Source of the DNA: UBA2773 sp964458715
GTDB taxonomy: Bacteria; Patescibacteriota; Minisyncoccia; Moranbacterales; DUUL01
NCBI GenBank assembly: GCA_964458715.1
Contig: CAYWJP010000032.1
Coordinates: forward strand, 1-7,242
Length of the DNA stretch: 7,242 nt
Reading direction: 5' to 3'
Shown in pieces: positions 1 through 6,136 of the stretch. The notes below the pieces were generated by a model, which ran no database searches, had not been told where the DNA came from, and was given only the letters and a program-made list of their open reading frames with translations. Within the stretch, counting starts at the first letter, position 1, and each line of letters opens with the position of its first letter. The position numbers were made by a program, and so were the translations under genes.

Positions 1-806
1 GCTTGATCATTGGTCACTTCTACAATTGGGACGGCTTTAGCAACCGAATTTTTGCCAATCACAATCTCTTGGCAGTCGATATGCCCAAAGGCTCCTGGGG
101 CTTTAGCATAAGTTTCTCCTTGCATCCAAACTTTTCCCCCATTTTTAGCAGCCGCTCGCATTATAACTAAACTTTTACTATTTTCACCGTTAAGATGAAC
201 TATGTCAGTTATTCTAACATTGTCTTTTTCATTAGTTCCAAAAACTTTAGTTTTAATTTCAGCTCGAGCGTTTTTATCAAGAAAAACTTCTAATTTTACT
301 TCTAGTTTACCAACAGTTCCCTTGACCAAATTAAAATCACTGTTAAATTGACCGCCTTCCTTGATTTTGATATTTAAATAAGGCACCACAGTTGCTCCTG
401 ATTTTTCACCATGGTAATGTTGTTCAATATAATTGAATTTGGCATTTTTACCAATTGTAAAATAACCATCCATTTCATGACGATTATCTTTAGAATTAGG
501 AAAACTGCAATGAGAATAAATGGTAGCTTCAGAATTTTCTTCAAAAATAATTTCCGGATAAATACCTTGAACTTCTCTTTCTCCTTCTATCCCAAAACAG
601 AAAAATAAAGGTTCTTTTATTTTTTGATTTTTTTTAATAATTACTTTAGCTTCAATTCCATTTTTAGTTTCCCTGTAAAAAGCTTTAACTCCTTTGGGAA
701 AACTTGTTTCGAAAACTCGATTACCCTCAACTTGAAACTGATTAGAGCTTTTTAACTGCTCAGACATTCCACACATCTTGGCAGTTTTGATGAAAATTTC
801 GGGCAT
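1..806 (-). CDS. SufB/SufD-family Fe-S cluster assembly protein, C-terminus beyond window edge
   Basis: Minus-strand reading is open from the window edge through 268 codons, and translates to a beta-rich protein. Its last visible part, GHIDCQEIVIGKNSVAKAVP followed by IVEVTND (about residues 241-267), matches the SufBD core, where a conserved HEA or HGA segment would follow just outside the window. SufB and SufD form the scaffold, with the SufC ATPase, on which Fe-S clusters are built in the cytoplasm; that role is family knowledge. The long N-terminal region of E. coli SufB/SufD seems reduced, as in short archaeal and CPR-like versions, so SufB and SufD cannot be told apart. I chose the ATG at 806 because AGGGG lies about five bases upstream. 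An in-frame ATG at 848 overlaps the LeuRS stop as TAATG and would add 14 mostly basic residues. Probably co-transcribed with LeuRS. Confidence 0.8.
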   Translation of the reverse strand, partial: MPEIFIKTAKMCGMSEQLKSSNQFQVEGNRVFETSFPKGVKAFYRETKNGIEAKVIIKKNQKIKEPLFFCFGIEGEREVQGIYPEIIFEENSEATIYSHCSFPNSKDNRHEMDGYFTIGKNAKFNYIEQHYHGEKSGATVVPYLNIKIKEGGQFNSDFNLVKGTVGKLEVKLEVFLDKNARAEIKTKVFGTNEKDNVRITDIVHLNGENSKSLVIMRAAAKNGGKVWMQGETYAKAPGAFGHIDCQEIVIGKNSVAKAVPIVEVTNDQ

Positions 807-847
807 TTTTCCCCTATCTTTATTTTTCTTGCTTTTATTTAAAAACA

Positions 848-3800
848 TTAAATTACAATATTAATTAATTTTCCTTGAACGTAAATGACCTTTCGAGCTT
901 CACGTCCATCAAGATAGTTTTTAATCTTTTCTGATTCAAGCCCTGCTTTTTTGGCTTCTTCCTCGGTAATGTTTATGGTGACTTTAATTCTGTCTCGAAC
1001 TTTTCCATTGACCTGAATTACTAGTTCAAATTGATCATCCTCGAGATTGTCTTTGTTATAAACCGGCCATTTTTCAGTAAAAATAGAATTTTTATTTCCC
1101 AAGCTAAACCAAAATTCTTCGGCGATATGAGGAGCTAAAGGCGCTAAAACTAAAGCTAAAGTTTCTTTAATTTTTTGAACCTGCTCTTGATTAAAATCAG
1201 TTGAATTTTCTCTCACCCAATTAACAAATTCCATATAACGAGCCACGGTAGTGTTGAAAGAAAGTTTTTCCAGATCTTCTCCGATAACCTTAATGGTTTT
1301 ATCAATCATTTGAGTTTTTTTTATACCTCGTTCTGCTCCTTTCAAGTCAAAGAAAGTCTGCCAAAGTTTATTCACGAATTTCGCCATTCCTGCGGCACCA
1401 TTATCTTGCCAATCACCACCTTGAGAAAAATCTCCCAAAAACCTCAAATAAAGTCTCACTACATCCACTCCATATTTTTCTATCATTTCGTCTGGATTGA
1501 TAACATTTCCCTTGGATTTGCTCATCTTAGCTCCATCTTTAGTAATCAAACCATGCCCAAAAAATCTTTTATAGGGCTCCTCAAACTCAATATGACCAAG
1601 ATCATTTAAAACCATAGTTATAAACCTAGAATAAAGAAGATGCAAAACAGTATGCTCTTTGCCTCCAATATAACTATCGACTGGCAACCATTTTTTGGAT
1701 CGTTCTTTGCTAATAGCAACGTCGTCAAATTCAGTTGATGGATATCGCAAAAAATACCAAGCTGAATCCACAAACGGATCAGAAACATCAGTTTCTCTTT
1801 CGGCTGGTGATCCGCAAACTGGACAAGTAGTTTTTACAAATTCCTTGTTTTTCGCTAAAGGCCCTTTTCCTTTTCCTTCTGGCAAAAAATCTTCTATATC
1901 TGGTAATTCGACTGGCAGGTCTTTTTCTGGAACTGGAATCGCTTTAGCTCCATCTAGGCCTTCTTTTTTACCGCAAGCTTCACACCAAATAATTGGAATT
2001 GGAGGCCCCCAATAACGTTGACGGGAAACACACCAATCTCGAAGTTTATAGTCGATTGATTTTTCGCCAAGATTTTTTTCTTCAAGCCATTTAATCATTT
2101 TTTCTTTAGCCTCATCGGTTTTTAGCCCATCTAAAAAATCTGAATTAACGGATTGACCTGGACTGGAGTAATACGGATTCCATTTGTCTTCAAATTTTTG
2201 ATCCTCTTTTGTCATTGCAACAACTTGCCTAATTTCAAGATCAAATTTCTTAGCAAATTCAAAATCTCGTTCATCATGTGCGGGAACAGCCATAATCGCA
2301 CCCGTTCCGTAACCAGCTAAAATATAGTCAGCGATCCAAATTGGTATTTCTTCTCCATTGACTGGATTGATAGCTTTAATTCCTTTAATTTCAATGCCAG
2401 TCTTTTCTTTTTCTTCTTCTTTTCTTTCCTGTTCAGATTTTGATTTTGCTTTTTTGACATAGCTCTTAACTTCGCCCCAGTTTTCAACCTGATCTTTAAA
2501 TTTTTCAATCAATTGATGTTCTGGCGCCAAAACCATATAAGTCGCTCCAAAAAGCGTATCTGGTCGAGTGGTGAAAACTTCCAAATCAATATCGAAAAGA
2601 GTTTCCAACTCTTCGCATTTCTTAACGCCCTCATCCTCAGAAATATGACCTTTTCCTTTTAAAATCTGAGAACTAGCTTCGGGGAAATTTTTCTGATAAA
2701 ATTCTCTTATTTCTTTTGTAATCCAAGGATCTTTTTCTCCAAAAATAAACTGGATTGAAACAGAATTACTTTTAACTTTTTGAATATCTAATTCTCTGTT
2801 TTGATATTTTTCAAAAACCTCAAATTCTTCAGCGGTAATTTTGTCTTTAAATTGTTTAAGATAATTTTCAGAACCCTTTGGCCCTACTGGCGCCACTAAA
2901 ACTAAATTCTTTAATGAATATTTTTCTGCCAACTTGCAAGCTAAAAGTCCGCCCATGCTGTGTCCAATGATAGAAAAATTTTCTAACTTATTTTCCTGAA
3001 TTTTAGCATCAATAAAATCAAACCATTCCTCAAAAACTGGCTTCTCAGTATTCGGAGCATCAAAGGCCAAAACTTTATGTCCCAGTTTTTCTAAATATTT
3101 TTTAGTTTCGGGAATCCACCCTCCTTGAGAATTATCTTCCCATCCATGTAAAATCAAAACAGCTTCTTTTTTATTTTTCACTTGAAATTTTACTCGAGCT
3201 CCTTCCGATTTTCCAATCCAATTGCGTTGATTAGTTTTGACGTCTTCTGACCAATCAATCCAATCCAAATTTTTTAAAAGTTTTTCAGCGTAATCAGTAA
3301 TCTTAAAAAACCACTGTTTAAGTTCCTTTTTTTCAACCACACTTTCACAGCGCTCACACTGCCCTTGAATAACTTGCTCATCTGATAAAACTGTCTTACA
3401 CCACGGGCACCAATTAACTTTGGCTTTCTTTTGGTAAGCCAATCCTTTTTTGAAAAGTTCTAAAAATAGCCACTGTGTCCATTTATAATATTCTGGTTTA
3501 TAAGTCTCCACTGTCCTTGACCAATCATACATATTTCCAATAGAAGAAAGCTGTCGATAAAAAGTCTTTTCCGTTCGCTGGGAAACTTCTTTAATATGTT
3601 CACCAATTTTCATGGCATAGTTCTCGCTGTGAATTCCAAAGCCATCCAATCCGATTGGCTCAAAAACATCATATCCTTGCATTTTTTTATATCTACCAAA
3701 AGTATCAACGCCAGTAAAGGTATAAACTCCTCCAATATGCAAGCCTTCAGCACTAGGATAGGGGAACATCATAAGATTATAAAAAGGTTTTTCAGCCTTT

Positions 3801-3898
3801 TCTAAATTTGGTTGGTATAGCTTATCGGCTTCCCATTTATCTTTCCACTTTTTTTCAATTTTTTTGAAATTATATTCGGAATTTTTTAAGTTTGGCAT
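848..3898 (-). CDS. leuS: Leucyl-tRNA synthetase with an inserted alpha/beta hydrolase domain
   Basis: Class Ia synthetase that charges tRNA-Leu with leucine in the cytoplasm. Visible parts in order: Rossmann start with FPYPSAEGLHIGG (45-57), in which the usual HIGH reads HIGG; zinc knuckle C164-x2-C167/C181-x2-C184; NWIGKSEGARVKF (226-238); an inserted hydrolase (about 242-436); CP1 editing domain with TTRPDT (443-448) and GTGAIMAVPAHDERD (531-545), including the Asp residues (542, 545) that match the E. coli editing-pocket aspartates; DWCVSRQRYWG (621-631); second Cys cluster C639/C642 and C692/C695; KMSKS (791-795); anticodon-binding helices; C-terminal VNGKVRDR (963-970). LeuRS is usually about 800-880 residues; the insert explains the 1016 here. 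The start follows the family N-terminus (NFKKIEKKWKDKWE). No Shine-Dalgarno is visible. The stop overlaps a possible ATG of the downstream SufBD gene. Confidence 0.95.
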   Translation of the reverse strand: MPNLKNSEYNFKKIEKKWKDKWEADKLYQPNLEKAEKPFYNLMMFPYPSAEGLHIGGVYTFTGVDTFGRYKKMQGYDVFEPIGLDGFGIHSENYAMKIGEHIKEVSQRTEKTFYRQLSSIGNMYDWSRTVETYKPEYYKWTQWLFLELFKKGLAYQKKAKVNWCPWCKTVLSDEQVIQGQCERCESVVEKKELKQWFFKITDYAEKLLKNLDWIDWSEDVKTNQRNWIGKSEGARVKFQVKNKKEAVLILHGWEDNSQGGWIPETKKYLEKLGHKVLAFDAPNTEKPVFEEWFDFIDAKIQENKLENFSIIGHSMGGLLACKLAEKYSLKNLVLVAPVGPKGSENYLKQFKDKITAEEFEVFEKYQNRELDIQKVKSNSVSIQFIFGEKDPWITKEIREFYQKNFPEASSQILKGKGHISEDEGVKKCEELETLFDIDLEVFTTRPDTLFGATYMVLAPEHQLIEKFKDQVENWGEVKSYVKKAKSKSEQERKEEEKEKTGIEIKGIKAINPVNGEEIPIWIADYILAGYGTGAIMAVPAHDERDFEFAKKFDLEIRQVVAMTKEDQKFEDKWNPYYSSPGQSVNSDFLDGLKTDEAKEKMIKWLEEKNLGEKSIDYKLRDWCVSRQRYWGPPIPIIWCEACGKKEGLDGAKAIPVPEKDLPVELPDIEDFLPEGKGKGPLAKNKEFVKTTCPVCGSPAERETDVSDPFVDSAWYFLRYPSTEFDDVAISKERSKKWLPVDSYIGGKEHTVLHLLYSRFITMVLNDLGHIEFEEPYKRFFGHGLITKDGAKMSKSKGNVINPDEMIEKYGVDVVRLYLRFLGDFSQGGDWQDNGAAGMAKFVNKLWQTFFDLKGAERGIKKTQMIDKTIKVIGEDLEKLSFNTTVARYMEFVNWVRENSTDFNQEQVQKIKETLALVLAPLAPHIAEEFWFSLGNKNSIFTEKWPVYNKDNLEDDQFELVIQVNGKVRDRIKVTINITEEEAKKAGLESEKIKNYLDGREARKVIYVQGKLINIVI
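2591..3175 (-). other. RBBP9/YdeN-like serine hydrolase domain inserted in LeuRS
   Basis: LeuRS residues about 242-436 form a complete small alpha/beta hydrolase. It begins with a first strand and HGW (AVLILHGW, 246-253). Next come GWIPETKKYLEKLGHKV and APNTEKPVFEEW, hallmarks of the RBBP9/YdeN group. The nucleophile elbow is GHSMGG (312-317, Ser314), the acid is in FGEKDPW (Asp390), and the base is in GKGHISED (His418). All three triad residues are present in the expected order and spacing. The domain sits between the strand RVKFQV and the strand DLEVFTTRPDT, exactly at the entry to the editing domain, and reading frame and LeuRS sequence resume without loss. Substrate unknown. An esterase or deacylase activity is plausible from the fold only. 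Confidence 0.9.
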
Positions 3899-3927
3899 AT
3901 TTATTTAAATTAGATTGAAGTTGTTTT

Positions 3928-3933
3928 AATATA
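3928..3933 (-). promoter_or_regulatory. Possible -10 element for the leuS transcript
   Basis: On the minus strand TATATT lies 29 bases upstream of the leuS ATG; no convincing -35 hexamer is present at 16-18 bases. Just upstream (plus strand 3935-3970) AGCTTGA, AGCTTGA and AGTTTGA recur at 11-12 base intervals, about one helical turn, which could be a binding site array or AT-rich chance. Weak call. Confidence 0.3.
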
Positions 3934-3990
3934 CAGCTTGATTTTAGCTTGAAATTAAGTTTGATTCAAGGGAGAAAATGAATAAACTAA

Positions 3991-4101
3991 GTCAGGAATA
4001 TTTTTTCTAACGAAAAAATCTTTCGACCCCGCCTCGCGGTGTTCGCCTTGGTTCGCTTCACTCACCAAACTCACACAGCGCTCCGGCTTTCAAGTCCTGA
4101 C
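3991..4101. repeat. 111 bp direct repeat, copy A
   Basis: Aligns without gaps to 4149-4259 at an offset of 158 bases, with 9 mismatches by hand count; 4031-4086 is identical to copy B over 56 bases. It has a short hairpin near its left end (TTTTTTC, four-base loop, GAAAAAA), then a GC-richer core with GCGGTG and TTCGCC, and ends in TTCAAGTCCTGAC, which resembles the T-arm of the neighbouring tRNA-Ala gene. It is clearly GC-richer than the surrounding spacer. An open frame across both copies exists only because the repeats are stop-poor, so I do not call a gene. It looks like a small intergenic repeat of REP or MITE type; identity unknown. Confidence 0.85.
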
Positions 4102-4148
4102 AGAAAGGGATTATCTTTGAATTTTATTTTAAGAAGAGACGGGACTTG

Positions 4149-4259
4149 GTCGGGAATATTTTTTCTGACGAAAAAATTTCATGACCTTGCCTCGCGGTGT
4201 TCGCCTTGGTTCGCTTCACTCACCAAACTCACACAGCGCTCCGGTTTTCAAGTCCTGAC
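4149..4259. repeat. 111 bp direct repeat, copy B
   Basis: Second copy of the repeat at 3991-4101. Here the left flank keeps GGGACTTG (4141-4148), which is inverted relative to CAAGTCCT at the right end (4249-4256), giving an 8-base terminal inverted repeat around a ~117 bp unit. In copy A the left flank is degraded (CTAAGTCAGG). The copies are separated by 47 bases of AT-rich DNA. Copy B abuts the perfect hairpin 4260-4281. Confidence 0.85.
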
Positions 4260-4281
4260 GAGAGTGCAGCAGTGCACTCTC
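4260..4281. repeat. Perfect 9-bp hairpin between repeat B and the tRNA-Ala terminator
   Basis: GAGAGTGCA and TGCACTCTC are exact inverted copies around the loop GCAG. No T-run follows on either strand, so it does not look like a Rho-independent terminator. It separates TTCAAGTCCTGAC (plus strand) from TTCTGGTCCA, both of which resemble pieces of the tRNA-Ala 3' half. Confidence 0.7.
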
Positions 4282-4296
4282 TTCTGGTCCAAAATA

Positions 4297-4318
4297 AAAA
4301 ATCGCTTACGCGATTTTT
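4297..4318 (-). terminator. Rho-independent terminator of tRNA-Ala
   Basis: On the minus strand, seven bases after the tRNA 3' end, AAAAATCGC and GCGATTTTT pair over 9 bp around the loop GTAA, followed by a T-rich tail. The stem is nested inside a longer pairing between the tRNA 3' strand (4325-4333) and TGGACCAGA (minus strand, 4291-4283). Confidence 0.75.
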
Positions 4319-4324
4319 GATTTG

Positions 4325-4397
4325 TGGACCAGACAGGACTTGAACCCGCTACCTCCTCAGTGCAAATGAGGTGCTCTACCAGGTGAGCTACTGGCCC
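4325..4397 (-). tRNA. tRNA-Ala, anticodon TGC
   Basis: A 73-nt cloverleaf folds fully: acceptor GGGCCAG/CTGGTCC with G3:U70, the classic alanine identity pair; D-arm GCTC...GAGC; anticodon stem CCTCA/TGAGG with loop TTTGCAC (anticodon TGC); variable loop AGGTA; T-arm with TTCAAGT; discriminator A. CCA is not encoded (the next bases are CAA), so it must be added by a nucleotidyltransferase. The T-stem uses two G-U pairs. It lies downstream of tRNA-Ile in the same direction, 201 bases apart, and is followed at once by a terminator. Confidence 0.96.
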
Positions 4398-4434
4398 GAT
4401 AATTATAAACAAATTTCAATATAGATTAAATTTA

Positions 4435-4596
4435 AGTAATCTTAAACAAGCAAAATTTCGTTACGAAAATTAAAATTTTTAAGATAAATTATTTGAAATA
4501 TTTACGATACTTATATACATAAGTGGAGAAAATTTTCAAAAAATTTAGCTAAAAATTTGAATTTGCAGTAGAAATCTTTGTTTGTTTAAGATTACT
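4435..4596. repeat. Large inverted repeat between the two tRNA genes
   Basis: AGTAATCTTAAACAA (4435-4449) and its exact reverse complement (4582-4596) flank a 132-base AT-rich centre. Similarity continues imperfectly inward, so the arms are nearly 50 bases each (about 4435-4482 against 4548-4596). The right arm begins two bases from the encoded CCA of tRNA-Ile. If both tRNAs are in one transcript the arms could fold into a processing stem. A small decayed mobile element is the alternative. Confidence 0.7.
4512..4539 (-). promoter_or_regulatory. Possible promoter for tRNA-Ala
   Basis: On the minus strand TTGAAA (4539-4534) is followed after 16 bases by TATATA (4517-4512), about 115 bases upstream of the tRNA. 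In sequence this AT-rich, such matches arise easily. It would let tRNA-Ala be made separately from tRNA-Ile. Confidence 0.3.
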
Positions 4597-4598
4597 CA

Positions 4599-4675
4599 TG
4601 GTGGGCATATCAAGATTCGAACTTGAGACCTCTACATTATCAGTGTAGCGCTCTAACCAACTGAGCTATATGCCC
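4599..4675 (-). tRNA. tRNA-Ile, anticodon GAT, with encoded CCA
   Basis: A 74-nt cloverleaf plus CCA: acceptor GGGCATA/TATGCCC fully paired, D-arm GCTC...GAGC with TTGGTT in the loop, anticodon stem CTACA/TGTAG with loop CTGATAA (anticodon GAT), variable loop AGGTC, T-arm TCAAG/CTTGA with TTCGAAT, discriminator A. The CCA tail (4599-4601) is encoded, unlike in the adjacent tRNA-Ala. It sits behind a strong promoter with a short leader. Confidence 0.97.
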
Positions 4676-4698
4676 TTATGCTAACAATAACAAAAGAA

Positions 4699-4726
4699 AT
4701 TATACCAAAAATCAATATTTTGTCCA
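4699..4726 (-). promoter_or_regulatory. Promoter of tRNA-Ile
   Basis: On the minus strand TGGACA (4726-4721) is followed by a 16-base spacer and TATAAT (4704-4699), preceded by TGG to give an extended -10. The predicted start is about 17 bases before the tRNA. It lies between the glycosyltransferase stop and the tRNA, and may drive both tRNAs. Confidence 0.7.
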
Positions 4727-4742
4727 GAGTTTCACTATTTTT

Positions 4743-5930
4743 TTAATTTTTGTTTAATTTTTCATAAAGCTCAAGGGTTTCTTCGGCACATTTTTTCCAA
4801 GAATATTTTTGAGCTACTTCATAACCTTTTTCGGCTAAATCAAGTTTTCTTTTTTCATCATCCAAAAGACTAGCTAGCTTAGATGAAAAACCACGAATAT
4901 CAAAAGGATTTACAAACTCAGCAACACCTTCTGTAATTTCTCTCAAAGAATCAATATCCGAAACCAAACAAGGAGTCTTACAGGCCATAGCTTCCAATAC
5001 TGTCATCCCTGAACTTTCATACAAAGAGGGCATCACAAAAAATTGAGCTCGTTTAAATAATTTTTTTAAATCTTTTCCGTCAACGTATCCTAGAAAAATT
5101 ACATCTTTCTCTAAAATAAAATCTTTTATCAATTCAGTATATCCATCCGCCAGCCAACCTCTTTTACCACTGATTACCAATTGACACTTCAAAAAATTAT
5201 TATTTCGAATGGATTTATTTTTAAATTGCCAGAAAGACTCTATGAGTCGAGTAATATTTTTAATCGGATCAATTGTTCCAGTAAAAAGAATGAAACTTTT
5301 TTTAATATTAAATTTATCAGCTAAATATTCATCAATTGCATTATCAGATTTTCTTTCTTTTCTAAAAAATCTTCTATCCACTCCGTTTTTAATTACTGTA
5401 ATTTTGGCTTTTTTGATTTTCAAATTTTTCTCTAATTCTGTACATCCAATTTCCGAAGTGGTAATAGCGAAATCTGATTTTTTAGCCATAAATTGCCTAT
5501 TATATCTAGCTTTGAGTCGCTCTCCTCGAGAAAACAAATCCGGCCACTGATAAACACTCAGATTTTGAAAAGTACAAATTACTTTCCCTTGATAAGCCAA
5601 AGGCACTCTAATATCAGGCGAAGTTACATGAAGTACGTCCAAATTAGCCTTATTTAAAACTCCCAATTCCATTAATTCTCGATAAATTCCTGGCAAATAT
5701 TTCTTATAATCCGACCAAGGAAAAAATCGAATTTCAACATTTTTTATATTTTCATTAGAGAACTTTTTTAAATCTTTATTTCTAACTTTTGAATCGAAAA
5801 ACAACACATATTTATTGCGCTTGTCAATTTTCAGTAAATGTCTAATTAACTGATAAGTATAATGTCCCACTCCTATTTCAGAACTTTTTTTGGGACTCAG
5901 AATCATTCTAGCATCTATTCCGATTCTCAT
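4743..5930 (-). CDS. Glycosyltransferase family 4 (GT-B fold)
   Basis: Transfers a sugar from a nucleotide-sugar donor to an unidentified acceptor, probably a cell-surface glycan or lipid, on the cytoplasmic side. The 395 residues match usual GT4 size. The N-terminal half starts MRIGIDARMI with the Gly-rich turn SEIGVGHYTYQLIRHL (17-32) and has LHVTSPDIRVP (100-110). The C-terminal donor-binding half has VIKNGVDRRFF (179-189), FTGTIDPIKN (216-225), VISGKRGW (252-259), VIFLGYVDGKDL (277-288) and the E-x7-E signature from Glu305 to Glu313 (YESSGMTVLEAMA). The usual EGFG reads ESSG, and the Arg of the common EPRKN motif is Ile. No signal peptide or transmembrane segment is seen. The gene stands alone, with its own promoter and no Shine-Dalgarno. 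Sugar and acceptor cannot be deduced. Confidence 0.92.
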   Translation of the reverse strand: MRIGIDARMILSPKKSSEIGVGHYTYQLIRHLLKIDKRNKYVLFFDSKVRNKDLKKFSNENIKNVEIRFFPWSDYKKYLPGIYRELMELGVLNKANLDVLHVTSPDIRVPLAYQGKVICTFQNLSVYQWPDLFSRGERLKARYNRQFMAKKSDFAITTSEIGCTELEKNLKIKKAKITVIKNGVDRRFFRKERKSDNAIDEYLADKFNIKKSFILFTGTIDPIKNITRLIESFWQFKNKSIRNNNFLKCQLVISGKRGWLADGYTELIKDFILEKDVIFLGYVDGKDLKKLFKRAQFFVMPSLYESSGMTVLEAMACKTPCLVSDIDSLREITEGVAEFVNPFDIRGFSSKLASLLDDEKRKLDLAEKGYEVAQKYSWKKCAEETLELYEKLNKN

Positions 5931-5965
5931 ATTATTATGCTTAAGACATTACTATCTATATTTAA

Positions 5966-5971
5966 ATTATA
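5966..5971 (-). promoter_or_regulatory. Extended -10 promoter of the glycosyltransferase gene
   Basis: On the minus strand TGATATAAT gives a perfect -10 with the extended TGn motif, about 35 bases upstream of the ATG. The -35 is poor. A 15-bp palindrome (ATAGTTA A TAACTAT, 5974-5988) occupies the spacer/-35 zone and could be an operator. Confidence 0.6.
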
Positions 5972-6074
5972 TCATAGTTAATAACTATTTAAAAATGCTA
6001 CTTTATCAAAATCCCCCATTTTTTTCTAACTAGACTTCAATAAAAAATTATATCAAAAAAATGACTTCTTTTGA

Positions 6075-6103
6075 TTGACAATTTTATAAATAAAAAATAT
6101 AAT
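6075..6103 (+). promoter_or_regulatory. Perfect-consensus sigma70-type promoter
   Basis: TTGACA (6075-6080), a 17-base spacer and TATAAT (6098-6103): a full consensus match at optimal spacing. Predicted start near 6110, about 27 bases before the ATG of the next gene. No Shine-Dalgarno lies between promoter and ATG. Confidence 0.9.
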
Positions 6104-6136
6104 AATATAAATATTAAAAAGCCCAATACAAACTAA

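Noticed and set aside
2317..2508. Lysine-rich alternative frame inside leuS on the same strand
   Set aside because: It is the shifted reading of an A-rich, Lys/Glu-rich linker of LeuRS (about residues 480-505); LeuRS is continuous through it.
3991..4259. CRISPR array
   Set aside because: Only two units of 111 bases with a single 47-base spacer, and no cas genes; far outside the CRISPR pattern.
4260..4281. Second terminator for tRNA-Ala
   Set aside because: The stem is perfect but no T-run follows on either strand.
4039..4320. A 93-codon open frame on the plus strand across both repeat copies and the hairpin
   Set aside because: Its two halves are the repeated DNA read in two frames' worth of stop-poor GC-richer sequence, it ends in the tRNA terminator, has no start signal and resembles no protein.
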